Positions 7,299 to 12,925 of a DNA stretch of 20,597 nt are shown in pieces. A model generated the notes under the pieces. That model did not search any database. It was given only the letters and a program-made list of their open reading frames with translations, and was not told the DNA's origin. The position numbers and the translations under genes are program-made. Numbering within the stretch: position 1 is the stretch's first letter; every line of letters starts with the position of its first letter. Source of the stretch: Candidatus Ethanoperedens thermophilum (lineage in GTDB: Archaea; Halobacteriota; Methanosarcinia; Methanosarcinales; EX4572-44). The DNA is taken from assembly GCA_012910725.1 (NCBI GenBank), contig WNEG01000085.1:1-20597 (forward strand). The letters are read 5' to 3'.

Positions 7299-7765
7299 AA
7301 TACGTTTTTGACAGTGGCCCTCTTATCGACCTCTTCAGGCATTATTATCCGTCAAGGTTTCCTACATTGTGGGAGAAGTTTCATGCTCTCGTTTTAGAAG
7401 ACGAGCTTACTTCGGTCAGGGAGGTTTATAACGAAATCGACTCTCGTGAAGATGTGTTGGCAAGTTGGGCAAAAAAAGAAAAAGATAAATTATTCTCACA
7501 ACCAACTGTTGAAGAATTCCAGTTTGTAAGTGAGATATTTAAAAAACAACATTTTCAAGCAATGATTCGCAGAAAAGAAAGGCTTCAAGGCAAGCCAGTG
7601 GCTGATCCGTTCGTAATTGCCCGCGCCAAAGTACTTGATTGTCAGGTAGTGACCACCGAAGTATTCAGAGAAAATGCAGCAAAAATCCCCAATGTCTGCA
7701 AACACTTTTCTGTTCAATGCATTAATCTGGAAGGTTTTATGGAACAAGAGGGGTGGACTTTTTGA
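7295..7765 (+). CDS. DUF4411 family protein, PIN-like nuclease toxin
   Basis: 156 aa. The start MKYVFDSGPLIDLF places an acidic residue at D6 on the first strand. A middle acidic helix (LTSVREVYNEIDSRED) and the block KPVADPFVIARAKVLDCQVVTTE (D104) complete the layout of PIN-domain RNases. I recall DUF4411 proteins paired with XRE-ImmA/IrrE proteins in predicted toxin-antitoxin modules, and here the gene overlaps that partner by ATGA. The expected activity is metal-dependent RNA cleavage in the cytoplasm; the target is unknown. The ORF is full length and undamaged. Confidence 0.8.
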   Translation: MKYVFDSGPLIDLFRHYYPSRFPTLWEKFHALVLEDELTSVREVYNEIDSREDVLASWAKKEKDKLFSQPTVEEFQFVSEIFKKQHFQAMIRRKERLQGKPVADPFVIARAKVLDCQVVTTEVFRENAAKIPNVCKHFSVQCINLEGFMEQEGWTF

Positions 7766-7795
7766 TTGATAGGACTAAGCAAAAGGTGAAAAATA

Positions 7796-7823
7796 ATGAA
7801 GATTATTGAGGTGAGCGTATGAG
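7796..7823 (+). repeat. Duplicated methyltransferase 3' end in front of the MNT gene
   Basis: These 28 bp match the last 28 bp of the methyltransferase coding region and junction (6103-6130) with one mismatch, and encode the same tail (M-K-I-[IV]-E-V-S-V-stop) running into an overlapping ATG. The core GAGGTGAGCGTATGA recurs a third time at 8144-8158. GAGGTGA is also a usable ribosome binding site, but the identity goes well beyond that need, so common ancestry of the junctions is likely. Confidence 0.7.
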
Positions 7824-8106
7824 GAGAGAGGGGGCGCTGAAAGTTTTGCGGGAGCATAAACGAGAATTTGAGGAACGATACGGCGTCACCCGGCTTGGGA
7901 TTTTTGGCTCAGTAGCAAGAGATGAAGCTACCTATGAGAGCGATGTGGATGTGGTCGTTGAGATGGCGCCCGATCTATTCGGAAGGGTGAGCCTCAAAGA
8001 GGAACTGGAAACGATTCTTGGGGCAAAGGTCGATCTGGTGCGTTACTGGCGGCGTATGAATCACTACCTGAAAAACCGCATCGACAGGGAGGCACACTAT
8101 GTATGA
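7819..8106 (+). CDS. Minimal nucleotidyltransferase (MNT antitoxin)
   Basis: 95 aa, a free-standing polymerase-beta-type nucleotidyltransferase. The signature G30-S31-V-A-R...S-D42-V-D44 binds metal and nucleotide, and D72 (AKVDLV) is the third carboxylate. In MNT-HEPN modules this enzyme silences the HEPN RNase, in known cases by AMPylating (MntA/HepT) or by binding it. Its own HEPN partner should start inside the next codons, but only a stub remains (8099-8158), so this MNT is orphaned. The ribosome binding site GAGGTGA lies in the duplicated junction just upstream. Confidence 0.85.
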   Translation: MRREGALKVLREHKREFEERYGVTRLGIFGSVARDEATYESDVDVVVEMAPDLFGRVSLKEELETILGAKVDLVRYWRRMNHYLKNRIDREAHYV

Positions 8107-8158
8107 TGAGGCGTTGCTTCTGGAAAAACCGGAACATATCGTCGAGGTGAGCGTATGA
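8099..8158 (+). pseudogene. Truncated HepT-like (DUF86 HEPN) toxin start
   Basis: An 18-codon reading frame starts inside the MNT gene, where a hepT toxin gene usually begins. It opens MYDEALLLE with an HIVE a few residues on, recalling how DUF86/HepT proteins start (MYD-x-E-L-x-L-E-I...). It then runs into the shared E-V-S-V-stop junction. I read it as the surviving 5' end of the first MNT's toxin, cut off by recombination at GAGGTGAGCGTATGA. The peptide is too short for homology alone to settle this. Confidence 0.5.
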
Positions 8159-8478
8159 CGGAACCGACGGAAGAGATTAACAGAATCAAAGAAATCATCG
8201 TGGAAAACTACCATCCTGACAAGATCGTTCTGTTCGGCTCATACGCGAGGGGGGATTTCAATGAACAGAGTGACATTGATCTACTTGTCATATCCGACCG
8301 GGAAAAGGACCTGCCGCGATATAGGCGGGGGCTGGATGTCCGGATAAAGCTGTCTGAAGTAGAAACGCCAAAAGATATACTTTTTTACACACATGCAGAT
8401 ATTGAACGTTGGAGCGGTGTCAAACATACTTTTGTTAACGAAGTCCTCAGGGAAGGAGAGGTTCTCTATGAACGATAG
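8155..8478 (+). CDS. Nucleotidyltransferase-domain antitoxin (MNT) of a complete MNT/HEPN pair
   Basis: 107 aa. G28-S29-Y-A-R-G-D...S-D40-I-D42-L-L-V is the nucleotidyltransferase signature; D74 (PKDILFY) is in about the right place for the third acidic residue. The C-terminus (FVNEVLREGEVLYER) is the usual end of this family. It overlaps the HEPN gene by 11 bp and starts at the same GAGGTGAGCGT-ATG junction as two other genes of the island. Predicted role: modifies or binds the HEPN protein and keeps it inactive. It differs clearly from the MNT at 7819, so it is a second module and not a tandem copy. Confidence 0.85.
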   Translation: MTEPTEEINRIKEIIVENYHPDKIVLFGSYARGDFNEQSDIDLLVISDREKDLPRYRRGLDVRIKLSEVETPKDILFYTHADIERWSGVKHTFVNEVLREGEVLYER

Positions 8479-8893
8479 CGTAAACGAGTATATCCGGGCA
8501 TGGATCGGAAAAGCTGACAACGACCTAAAAAATGCAGAACTGGTTCTTGCTGCCCGGGACGAGAATTGCCCGTATGATACGGTGTGCTTTCACTGTCAGC
8601 AAGCAGTGGAAAAATGCCTGAAAGCTTTTTTAGTTCGCCATGACCTATCGTTCCCGCGGTCGCACAACTTATCCGATCTCGTAGCAAAGTGTTTGCAGGT
8701 GGACAGTAGTTTTTTGTCAATACAGAGAGATGCGGAGATATTGACACCTTATGCTGTTGAAATGCGTTATCCCGACGATTTCTATATCCCTTCAAAGGAA
8801 GAAGCCGAAGAGGCATACGGAATAGCATGTAGGATCAGAGATATTGTTCTCGCCAGGATGGGCAAGGGTTTCCAGAGCGAGGGAGGTCAATAA
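8468..8893 (+). CDS. HEPN domain protein (putative RNase toxin)
   Basis: 141 aa, all-helical. AWIGKADNDLKNAELVL, CFHCQQAVEKCLKAFLVRHDL and FPRSHNLSDLV are the conserved blocks of the HEPN family (PF05168 type), usually encoded next to an MNT gene as here. In toxin-type members the conserved Arg/His around the PRSHNL block belong to the RNA-cleaving site. ATG 8468 is preferred: GGAAGGAGAG at 8451-8460 is a strong ribosome binding site and the overlap with the MNT stop is only 11 bp. The gene end lies in the first copy of a 37-bp direct repeat. Confidence 0.85.
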   Translation: MNDSVNEYIRAWIGKADNDLKNAELVLAARDENCPYDTVCFHCQQAVEKCLKAFLVRHDLSFPRSHNLSDLVAKCLQVDSSFLSIQRDAEILTPYAVEMRYPDDFYIPSKEEAEEAYGIACRIRDIVLARMGKGFQSEGGQ

Positions 8894-8976
8894 TGGCGAT
8901 ACATTTTTTTATTAATTTTTTTTTTACCATACATTAATTGTTTCCAGAGCGAGGGAGGTCAATAATGGCGATACAT
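8868..8976 (+). repeat. 37-bp perfect direct repeat around a 35-bp AT-rich spacer
   Basis: Bases 8868-8904 and 8940-8976 are identical. Each holds the end of the HEPN gene, a GGGAGG ribosome binding site and the first codons ATG-GCG-ATA-CAT of the restriction gene. The spacer (8905-8939) is almost pure A/T with runs of seven and ten T. After copy 1 the frame closes within 14 codons; only copy 2 continues into the restriction gene. It could be a tandem duplication with an insert, a footprint of an excised element, or an assembly join. Confidence 0.85.
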
Positions 8977-9201
8977 CCTGATTTTCCGAAATCTCCACAC
9001 AGCATATTAAGCCCGGATATCCGCTGGTTTCCTGAAGATAAGGCGCTCAGGGAATCGAGCTATGACAAACTGCTGCCGCCTCTGGTGGATACGCTGCGAA
9101 AAAGAGTCAAAGAATGGCGGGACAGCGACAGAGTGCTACTTTTACTTTTCAAATTATCATATCCAAAGATCGCTCATTGTGTGCGATTCCCTGGCACATA
9201 A
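8965..9201 (+). pseudogene. Restriction/helicase subunit, 5' stub only
   Basis: The first ~53 residues (MAIHPDFPKSPHSIL...DIRWFPEDKALRESSYDKLLPPLVDTLRKRVKEWRDS) match my recollection of the start of large (about 900-1000 aa) DEAD-helicase/nuclease restriction subunits encoded beside this type of methyltransferase. After about base 9127 the resemblance stops and the frame closes at 9201 in sequence that belongs to the next locus. The helicase Walker and nuclease motifs are all missing, so no restriction activity can come from this copy. The stub keeps its GGGAGG ribosome binding site. Truncation rather than frameshift: no continuation is seen downstream in any frame. Confidence 0.7.
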
Positions 9202-9515
9202 ATCACTTTTCCATTGGATAGACGGTATGCAGTCCCAATTACATCCCCCTCTCCGCCAAGAAGCTTGTCTGTCATATTCATTACTTCGATCTGCTGCCCT
9301 TCTTTTACAATCACCTGCATATCAGCCTTACCAGGGTTTTTCACAACTGTCATATTGGCGGTAGGATCGAGCATCTCTGGTAGGCTATAGGATGTAACCA
9401 ATGCTATCATTATGGCAAGGGCAAAGACCATGGCAACATCGAAAAGATTAGCTACACTGGTAAGAGGATTTGGCTCGTCTTCTTTAAGCAAACTACTTCG
9501 TCTGTGTTGTTTCAT
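9174..9515 (-). CDS. DUF2149 protein, ExbD-like partner of the ion channel
   Basis: 113 aa. A short cytoplasmic N-terminus is followed by one transmembrane helix carrying an acidic residue at its start (NLFDVAMVFALAIMIALVTS, D26) and a C-terminal outer domain (VIVKEGQQIEVMN...GTAYRLSNGKVIYVP). An Asp in the single helix is the hallmark of ExbD/TolR/MotB-type partners, where it carries the protons. The gene overlaps the ExbB-like gene by 23 bp and is the last of a three-gene operon. The DUF2149 assignment is from memory of methanogen proteins; an energy-coupling role is inference. Confidence 0.8.
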   Translation of the reverse strand: MKQHRRSSLLKEDEPNPLTSVANLFDVAMVFALAIMIALVTSYSLPEMLDPTANMTVVKNPGKADMQVIVKEGQQIEVMNMTDKLLGGEGDVIGTAYRLSNGKVIYVPGNRTQ

Positions 9516-10053
9516 GCGAAAGCACCTCTGATATGTATTCGATGTCGTTTAACTCCTGTGCGTACCATCTTTTGCGAACAATGGTGAGTAGATACCCGGT
9601 ACCACCTGCAAACAGTCCAAGCACTGTTGTGGCAAACGCAATCACGAGATTTTCTGCAAGCTGGGTGATGTCTCCTTTTGCAAGTCCGATTAATGCTGGA
9701 CCAAGTGGTATCAGCGTGCCCATGAGTCCAAGTATCGGCCCAATTGTAGAGAGTAGCCGTGTCTGCTCAAGTTTATGTGCCATCTGTATCTCACACTCTC
9801 CAACAAGCCATTGCAATTCATGCACATCTGCAACATGTTTGGCTCTTATAAGAAAATCTGAACCAAAATAATTAAGTTTGCTTTCACTCAAATTGTTTTT
9901 TTTTATTTGCGCTTTTTGCTGCCTGGTATACTCAGATAGAAAATCACCCAGTGCGAACAATGAATAAACAAACAGTGCAAGCAGTCCAATCACGACAGGG
10001 TAAAGCAGCGAGGAAGACACAAGATACATGATAGAAAAGATTGACTGATTCAT
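9493..10053 (-). CDS. MotA/TolQ/ExbB-type proton channel protein
   Basis: 186 aa with three membrane helices: one N-terminal (LYPVVIGLLALFVYSLFALG) and two in the family core (STIGPILGLMGTLIPLGPALIGLA and NLVIAFATTVLGLFAGGTGYLLT). The core R-L-L-S-T-I-G-P-x-L-G-L-M-G-T-L-I-P-L motif is diagnostic of MotA/TolQ/ExbB. Such proteins form pentameric channels that use ion flow to move a partner. The start overlaps the DUF2162 stop (ATGA) and its end overlaps DUF2149, so the three are translationally coupled. In methanogens I associate this trio with CobN-like chelatase genes, suggesting work on cobalt or corrinoids; no cobN lies in this window. Confidence 0.9.
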   Translation of the reverse strand: MNQSIFSIMYLVSSSLLYPVVIGLLALFVYSLFALGDFLSEYTRQQKAQIKKNNLSESKLNYFGSDFLIRAKHVADVHELQWLVGECEIQMAHKLEQTRLLSTIGPILGLMGTLIPLGPALIGLAKGDITQLAENLVIAFATTVLGLFAGGTGYLLTIVRKRWYAQELNDIEYISEVLSHETTQTK

Positions 10054-10718
10054 CTTGATGCACCCCCCCAGAAGCGTTTAAAAACAAAGCCAGAAGCCGC
10101 TACTGCTGCCATTGCAAGAAGTGGAAACAACATTTCATTGCCGAAAGAAACAGTAACTGTTGGCACATCCTTAAGATTCATGTATGCTGGCATGATTAAT
10201 GCACCGATAAGATAAAACATGCCAACAACCATCATCAATTCTCCAAGACCCCGTGGAGATGGATGAAATTGCTTAACGATGTGGGTAAAGAAAACAATGG
10301 CAAACAACAGGAATAATCCAACACCAATTCCAACCATTGCAGCATTCAGATGAAGCGCTTCGGTTAAAATAGTGCATGCAAGAAGGGTGGCTGTAAGGCA
10401 TACTGGGCATGGAACTGACAGCACAAGAAACGTTTTTTTTGATACATCACAGCCGCCCCACCAGCTTTTAGCTGTGTAAATGCCAGAGAGTATCAGTAAA
10501 ACCGCAAGCATCGAGTGGAGCAAAAGCGTGAGATTCATTAAACCATCCAGGCGGTCTGAGAGTGCAGGTGCTATGAATGAAAACACGATACCTGCTGCAA
10601 GGTATGGGAATCCAATATACCATGCTGTTTTTGTACTATGACTTGAAAAACCGCATCCAGCGCCAGCCTTGATCCCAAAAAACAACAGGCTCAGCATCAC
10701 TCCTACAACTTCAATCAC
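10050..10718 (-). CDS. DUF2162 multi-spanning membrane protein, putative transporter
   Basis: 222 aa with about six hydrophobic segments, compatible with an integral membrane transporter. A Cys-rich stretch (GGCDVSKKTFLVLSVPCPVCLTATLLAC) contains a PCPVC motif that could bind a metal or act as a redox pair. It leads the operon with the ExbB-like and DUF2149 genes and is divergent from the regulator at 10771. Its ATG lies about 25 nt from a symmetric TATA box, so the mRNA is probably leaderless. Substrate unknown. Cobalt or a corrinoid is a guess from the operon's company. Confidence 0.75.
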   Translation of the reverse strand: MIEVVGVMLSLLFFGIKAGAGCGFSSHSTKTAWYIGFPYLAAGIVFSFIAPALSDRLDGLMNLTLLLHSMLAVLLILSGIYTAKSWWGGCDVSKKTFLVLSVPCPVCLTATLLACTILTEALHLNAAMVGIGVGLFLLFAIVFFTHIVKQFHPSPRGLGELMMVVGMFYLIGALIMPAYMNLKDVPTVTVSFGNEMLFPLLAMAAVAASGFVFKRFWGGASR

Positions 10719-10737
10719 ACCGCAAACAGAAATCGCA

Positions 10738-10764
10738 ATTTATAAATAGCTTATTTTTAAGCTA
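10738..10764. promoter_or_regulatory. Shared symmetric TATA box and palindromic operator
   Basis: ATTTATAAAT (10738-10747) is its own reverse complement. Its centre lies 28.5 nt from the ATG at 10771 and 24.5 nt from the minus-strand ATG at 10718, so one box can serve both leaderless transcripts. Touching it is a perfect inverted repeat with 7-bp arms, TAGCTTA and TAAGCTA separated by TTTT (10747-10764), the size expected of a winged-helix dimer site. It covers the space between TATA and start on the plus strand and the BRE side on the minus strand, well placed for the regulator to repress both units. Confidence 0.65.
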
Positions 10765-10770
10765 ATAACT

Positions 10771-11295
10771 ATGAGCCAAAAAGGCAACAATGATGTGTTC
10801 AAAGCTCTTGCAAACACAAAACGAAGGATGATGCTTGATCTGCTCTTATCTGAAAGCTATCATATTACAGGACTTGCAAAAAAACTTGGCATATCCGTAC
10901 CAGTTGCAACCAGGCATGTGAAAATCTTAGAGGAATGCGGCATCGTTAAGCGGAAGAAATATGGTAGAACGCACATCATATCAATATGTGTCGACCCTCC
11001 ACAAAAAGCAGCAGAAGCGTTTCTACAAACCTATACCGTGGATGTGGCAAAAGGCGCAAGTGTGCTTGATGTACTTCAAAAAGTCTCATCTGTGAAGATG
11101 AAAAGAATTGGTGATAACGAGTTTGTAGCATCCATTGATGGAAAAGAGGGACTCTATATCTATGAGGTAGATGGCGTTATATCTGATAAAACGATTACTG
11201 AAATGCGACTTAACAAGAACACAGTGATACGATGGAAACGTCTGATACCTGCTTCAGAAAGGGAGATCACTGTTAAAATCAAACCCGCACCATAA
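10771..11295 (+). CDS. ArsR-type transcription regulator with a C-terminal DUF4430-like domain
   Basis: 174 aa. Residues 8-70 are a winged helix-turn-helix (VFKALANTKRRMMLDLLL...ITGLAKKLGISVPVATRHVKILEECGIVKRKKYG). Residues 80-172 resemble DUF4430, the beta-grasp domain also found at the C-terminus of transcobalamin: VDVAKGASVLDVLQKV, IDGKEGLYIYEVDG, then MRLNKNTVIRWKRL. In ArsR regulators the effector releases DNA, so this domain is the likely sensor, perhaps for a corrinoid. It is divergent from the DUF2162/ExbB/DUF2149 operon across a 52-bp region holding one palindromic operator. The HTH is clear; the DUF4430 match is by pattern; ligand and targets are inference. The last codons lie in a 32-bp repeat. 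Confidence 0.8.
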   Translation: MSQKGNNDVFKALANTKRRMMLDLLLSESYHITGLAKKLGISVPVATRHVKILEECGIVKRKKYGRTHIISICVDPPQKAAEAFLQTYTVDVAKGASVLDVLQKVSSVKMKRIGDNEFVASIDGKEGLYIYEVDGVISDKTITEMRLNKNTVIRWKRLIPASEREITVKIKPAP

Positions 11296-11383
11296 TCTGT
11301 ATATGTAGTTACATCTGCATGCTTCGCATACAGAGTCACTCATTGTAATGTCCCGCACCATAATCTGTATATGTAGTTACATC
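11284..11383 (+). repeat. 32-bp direct repeat carrying a promoter element, with hairpin between copies
   Basis: Bases 11284-11315 and 11352-11383 are identical. Each contains a TATA-like TGTATATG and a small palindrome (ATGTA-GT-TACAT). Copy 1 includes the last codons and stop of the regulator gene. Copy 2 puts its TATA centre 30 nt before the hisH ATG and so is the likely hisH promoter. Between them, 11314-11334 forms a hairpin with 9-bp arms, one mismatch and a TTC loop, the same design as those at 18542-18860. Confidence 0.75.
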
Positions 11384-11399
11384 ATTAGGTCATCTCTGT

Positions 11400-12008
11400 A
11401 TGAAAACGATTGTCATCATAGATTATGGACTTGGAAATATTCGAAGTGTGCAGAAAGCCTTTGAACACGCTGGAGCAAAGGTTAGCATTTCAAACAATGT
11501 TCGTGATATAAGAGATGCTGATGGGCTTGTACTTCCCGGTGTTGGTGCCTTTTATGATGGAATGGCACAGCTCCAAGAGATAAAATATGCCATCTGTGAT
11601 GTAGTAGATGATGATAAGCCACTTCTTGGTATCTGTCTTGGAATGCAGATGCTCCTTACCGAGTCAGAGGAAGGTGGAAGGAACAAGGGACTTGATATGA
11701 TTCAAGGGCAGGCGATCAGATTTCCTAAGAGCAAACTCAAAGTTCCTCATATAGGCTGGAACTCCCTTGATTTTAAAGATGGCAATTCTTTTTTACGAAA
11801 CATAGATAACCATTCATACGTGTATTTTGTGCATTCTTACTATGCTAAGACAAGCCTTGAGTGTACAGTTGCAACCTGTACGTATGGGCTGGAGTTTGCT
11901 GCCATAATCAAAAACAAAAAAGGCAATGTCATAGGCACACAGTACCATCCTGAAAAAAGCGGAGACGTGGGACTGCAAATGATTCAAAACTTCCTTATGA
12001 GATGTTAG
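11400..12008 (+). CDS. hisH: Imidazole glycerol phosphate synthase, glutaminase subunit
   Basis: 202 aa class I glutamine amidotransferase. It releases ammonia from glutamine for HisF, which makes IGP and AICAR in histidine synthesis. The catalytic triad is visible: C79 in LLGICLGMQMLL, H183 and E185 in GTQYHPEKSG. The oxyanion-strand PGVGAF and the HisH-specific PHIGWN and YFVHSYYA are present. The length is normal. No hisF or other his gene is adjacent. A TATA-like TGTATATG centred 30 nt before the ATG and no ribosome binding site suggest a leaderless or near-leaderless mRNA. Confidence 0.95.
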   Translation: MKTIVIIDYGLGNIRSVQKAFEHAGAKVSISNNVRDIRDADGLVLPGVGAFYDGMAQLQEIKYAICDVVDDDKPLLGICLGMQMLLTESEEGGRNKGLDMIQGQAIRFPKSKLKVPHIGWNSLDFKDGNSFLRNIDNHSYVYFVHSYYAKTSLECTVATCTYGLEFAAIIKNKKGNVIGTQYHPEKSGDVGLQMIQNFLMRC

Positions 12009-12114
12009 TGGGATTGGACAAGCCATGTTCACCTATAAAATTAAATATTATGGACGTCCTATTCAAGTTTATGGAAATAATTTTTAATCACCAAACGATT
12101 TTAGAGGGTGTGCT

Positions 12115-12330
12115 GTGGAACTCACTGAAACAATATTAACTGCGTTTATTGGCAGTTTATTTGGCACGATTTTGACGGTATTTATAGGATATATGACTTT
12201 CAGCGTAAAACTGGAATCCAGACTCAAGGACTTGGAGCATAAAATAGAATTACTGGAGCCATTCAAGAATATTCTTTACCAAATAGGATTAGAACAAGCT
12301 GAAAAAGTTTTCAGGGGGGAGGACAAATGA
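12115..12330 (+). CDS. Small membrane-anchored coiled-coil protein (hypothetical)
   Basis: 71 aa, probable GTG start after GAGGGTG at 12104-12110. An N-terminal transmembrane helix (TILTAFIGSLFGTILTVFIGYMTF) is followed by a charged helix with heptad character (KLESRLKDLEHKIELLEPF). The layout is that of small single-pass proteins with a cytoplasmic coiled coil. It overlaps the next gene by ATGA, which also encodes a small single-pass protein, so the two likely form a pair. Family not recognised; holin-like or stress-related membrane peptides are possible. Confidence 0.6.
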   Translation: MELTETILTAFIGSLFGTILTVFIGYMTFSVKLESRLKDLEHKIELLEPFKNILYQIGLEQAEKVFRGEDK

Positions 12331-12539
12331 ACCTGACACCTCAAGAAACCGAAAGGTTAGAGTATCTTTTAGGTAAATCTAAATTTAACATTCCAACCAA
12401 AAAGGAAGAATCTGAATTACGTTATTTAATAACAAAAGAACAACCTTCGGCGGAGAATAGTTCCATAGACGAATTAATCAAGCTTGGATTAGTCCTTGTT
12501 GGGTTGTATTTTTTGGCAAAAACAATCAGCGAGAAATAA
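12327..12539 (+). CDS. Small tail-anchored protein (hypothetical)
   Basis: 70 aa. The N-terminal 50 residues are charged and helical, with two similar halves (LTPQETERLEYLLGKS and PTKKEESELRYLITKE). A C-terminal hydrophobic helix (LGLVLVGLYFLAKTI) would anchor it in the membrane. I have an impression of similar short proteins in other archaea but no name. The start overlaps the preceding stop by ATGA with GGGGGAGG at 12315-12322 as ribosome binding site, so it is co-translated with the coiled-coil protein. Confidence 0.65.
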   Translation: MNLTPQETERLEYLLGKSKFNIPTKKEESELRYLITKEQPSAENSSIDELIKLGLVLVGLYFLAKTISEK

Positions 12540-12663
12540 CAATGGTAAGTCTCCAGCGATCCAATCAGCTGAAGAGCTGATAGATCCTCCAAGCATCAAT
12601 CCTGATGTCCCGCACTTCAGAGTGAGATTCGTGACTTAACAGCAGCAAAACAATAAAAATTAG
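12540..12663. other. Intergenic stretch with two hairpins
   Basis: 12564-12581 is a perfect stem of 7 bp (ATCAGCT, AGCTGAT) with loop GAAG. 12614-12625 is a smaller one (CACT, AGTG, loop TCAG). Both lie between the convergent ends of the small membrane protein gene and the ferredoxin gene, where they could mark the transcript ends. The motif TGTCCCGCAC at 12606-12615 also occurs in copy 2 of the repeat before hisH (11350-11359). Confidence 0.5.
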
Positions 12664-12915
12664 TTATGGTGCTATTACATTGCATTCCAATTCCAGGCTT
12701 ATGACACCAACGGGGCAGTTGAATGTGCAAGTTCCACATGCTATGCATACGTCTTCATCAACCACTGCTTTACCATTGATGACCATTATTGCTAATTCTG
12801 CCGTATCGGGATTAAACTCCTCACCATCTTTCAAGAGGTTGTTGACCGGGCACACAGATTCGCAGATGCCACAACCTGTACAACATGTCGATAGTTTTAT
12901 TTTTTTAAATTCCAT
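12664..12915 (-). CDS. Ferredoxin with two [4Fe-4S] clusters
   Basis: 83 aa. Two cluster motifs, C-x2-C-x2-C-x3-CP (CTGCGICESVCP and CIACGTCTFNCP), are separated by a segment longer than in clostridial ferredoxins (NNLLKDGEEFNPDTAELAIMVINGKAVVDED). It carries electrons in the cytoplasm. The spacing and the N-terminal FKKIKLS strand are reminiscent of formylmethanofuran dehydrogenase subunit FwdG, but no fwd gene is nearby, so I leave it unnamed. I chose the ATG at 12913-12915, 5 nt after GGTGA; the alternative ATG at 12925-12927 overlaps the divergent arcS start. Confidence 0.9.
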   Translation of the reverse strand: MEFKKIKLSTCCTGCGICESVCPVNNLLKDGEEFNPDTAELAIMVINGKAVVDEDVCIACGTCTFNCPVGVISLELECNVIAP

Positions 12916-12925
12916 ATGATTCACC

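Noticed and set aside
9062..9364. 100-aa plus-strand frame over the restriction-stub end and DUF2149.
   Set aside because: It is in another frame than the stub and antisense to DUF2149.
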